A DNA stretch of 64,000 bases, taken from positions 434,001 through 498,000 of the forward strand of contig NZ_CP109132.1 in NCBI RefSeq assembly GCF_035918015.1, written 5' to 3'. Below the pieces are notes generated by a model. That model saw only the letters and a program-made list of their open reading frames with translations, ran no database searches and was not told the DNA's origin. The DNA comes from Streptomyces sp. NBC_01754 (lineage in GTDB: Bacteria; Actinomycetota; Actinomycetes; Streptomycetales; Streptomycetaceae). Shown here piece by piece: positions 63,138-64,000 of this stretch. The position numbers and the translations under genes were made by a program. Every line of letters begins with the position of its first letter. Positions within the stretch are counted from its first letter, which is position 1.

Positions 63138-64000
63138 GCCGGGCCGTCGTGGAGCGTGCCGGGAAGACACCCGGGACATCCGCGCGCGAGGACCGGGGCG
63201 GGCCGTTCCTCGCACGTGCCGCGGCGGGCGCCGCCGCGCTGACCGTCGCCGCCGCCCTGCTGGGGCTGGTACGGGACCAGGCCGTCGCCCGGCTCTTCGG
63301 CGCCGGTCACGCCAGCGACGCGTTCCTGGTGGCGTGGACGGTGCCGGAGATGGCGGCCACCCTGCTGATCGAGGACGGGATGGCCCTGCTCCTGGTGCCG
63401 GCCTTCAGCCACGCCCTGTTGCGCCGTGCCCGCGCCACGGCCCCGGGGGATCCGGTGCGCGCGCTCGTCGCGGACACCTTCCCCCGGCTGTGCGTGGCCC
63501 TGGCCTGCGCGGGCGCGCTGCTGGTCGCCGGCGCTCCCTGGGTGGTGGGGATGCTGGCTCCCGGGCTGGGGGATCCCCGGCTCGCGGTGGACTGCACGCG
63601 TCTGACGGCCGTCACGGTGCTCACCTTCGGTGTCACCGGTTACTTCAGCGCGGCGCTGCGCGCGCACGGGCGCTTCCTGGCACCGGCCGGGGTCTACATC
63701 GCGTACAACGCCGGCATCATCGGCACGACGTTCGCACTGCACTCCGTGTGGGGGGTGCGGGCCGCCGCGGCGGGGGTCGCGGCCGGCAGCGTGCTGATGG
63801 TCCTGACCCTGCTGCCCGCCTTCGTCAGGCTGGTACTGCGCAGGCGCGTGCGGTCCGGGGCGCCCCCGGTGGAGCGGGACTCGACGGCCCCGCTGCTCGG
63901 AGCCGCCGTGCTCGCGCCCGTCGTGCTCTTCGTGGTCAGCCGTCAGTCGCAGGTCTTCGTCGAGCGGTTCCTCGCCTCGTCGCTGTCGGACGGGGCGATC
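63134..64000 (+). CDS. MurJ/MviN-like lipid flippase, partial (runs off the right edge)
   Basis: An open frame starts at GTG 63134, overlapping the ligase stop, and is still open at base 64000, giving 289 residues. The sequence has the MviN/MurJ features: ALTVAAALLGLVRDQAVARLFGAGHASDAFLVAWTVPE, where the conserved GLVRD and AxDAF elements lie, FSHALLRRARATAPGD, and helices such as VTVLTFGVTGYFSAALRAHG with AYNAGIIGTTFAL. In this setting, as the fourth coupled gene of an exopolysaccharide cluster, it more likely flips the polysaccharide intermediate than lipid II. The usual length is about 500 residues, so the C-terminal half lies outside the window. Confidence 0.85.
   Translation, partial: MSRAVVERAGKTPGTSAREDRGGPFLARAAAGAAALTVAAALLGLVRDQAVARLFGAGHASDAFLVAWTVPEMAATLLIEDGMALLLVPAFSHALLRRARATAPGDPVRALVADTFPRLCVALACAGALLVAGAPWVVGMLAPGLGDPRLAVDCTRLTAVTVLTFGVTGYFSAALRAHGRFLAPAGVYIAYNAGIIGTTFALHSVWGVRAAAAGVAAGSVLMVLTLLPAFVRLVLRRRVRSGAPPVERDSTAPLLGAAVLAPVVLFVVSRQSQVFVERFLASSLSDGAI

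Overview
The window is chromosomal DNA from a Streptomyces species or a very close relative. The evidence is the very high GC content with strongly biased third positions, GTG starts, 4-base ATGA/GTGA gene overlaps, a two-domain geosmin synthase, a complete whiE-type spore-pigment type II polyketide cluster, and only two TTA (bldA-dependent) codons noticed in the called genes. I saw no tRNA, rRNA, CRISPR array, complete insertion sequence or prophage. The content is accessory, developmental and metabolic rather than housekeeping.

Layout, left to right. 0.2-6.4 kb: an APH-fold phosphotransferase, a secreted peptidoglycan amidase, geosmin synthase (geoA), an orphan protein whose gene overlaps the end of geoA, and an ACT-domain protein. 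6.4-15.9 kb: a secreted beta-helix protein and a SAM methyltransferase running into the spore-pigment cluster. That cluster runs leftward as ORFI, cupin ORFII, KS-alpha, CLF, ACP, aromatase and cyclase, with the FAD hydroxylase ORFVIII diverging. 16-20 kb: a decayed LysR regulator, a PaaK-type phenylacetate-CoA ligase behind an operator-like palindrome, and an acyl-CoA synthetase. 20-27 kb: an intergenic region with two blocks of tandem repeats, a secreted serine hydrolase, a SIMPL protein, a GH10-CBM2 xylanase with a xylanase-type operator, and a phytoene-desaturase-like flavoprotein. 27-34.6 kb: a Ser/Thr kinase fused to eight kinesin-light-chain-type TPRs next to an MpaB-type oxygenase, an orphan protein, an RlmG/RsmC-like rRNA methyltransferase, a secreted endonuclease I and a baeRF3 protein.

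34.7-48.6 kb: two leftward transcription units. One is succinate-semialdehyde-type dehydrogenase plus phosphoketolase. The other is a probable 9.3-kb operon of two molybdenum enzymes: a cysteine-type formate dehydrogenase (alpha, FeS, NrfD and an orphan protein), then a PaoABC-like aldehyde/xanthine oxidoreductase. A small ATPase of the anti-sigma-factor type lies between the two units. 48.9-56.8 kb: small stress and accessory genes (DUF6479, cation diffusion facilitator, two VOC proteins, cysteine hydrolase, GNAT, DUF1992, dual-specificity-type phosphatase, DUF6325-SHOCT), then an accessory short Rho factor with a C-rich leader. 56.8-64 kb: phosphoglucomutase, then the start of a translationally coupled exopolysaccharide cluster (GT4 glycosyltransferase, polyprenyl-phosphate sugar-phosphate transferase, Wzy-like ligase/polymerase, MurJ/MviN-like flippase). 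The flippase runs off the right edge.

Many convergent gene pairs are separated by long, perfect GC-rich hairpins that look like bidirectional terminators. These give good evidence for transcription-unit boundaries. Protein functions are inferred from motifs and family knowledge, and no database search was run.
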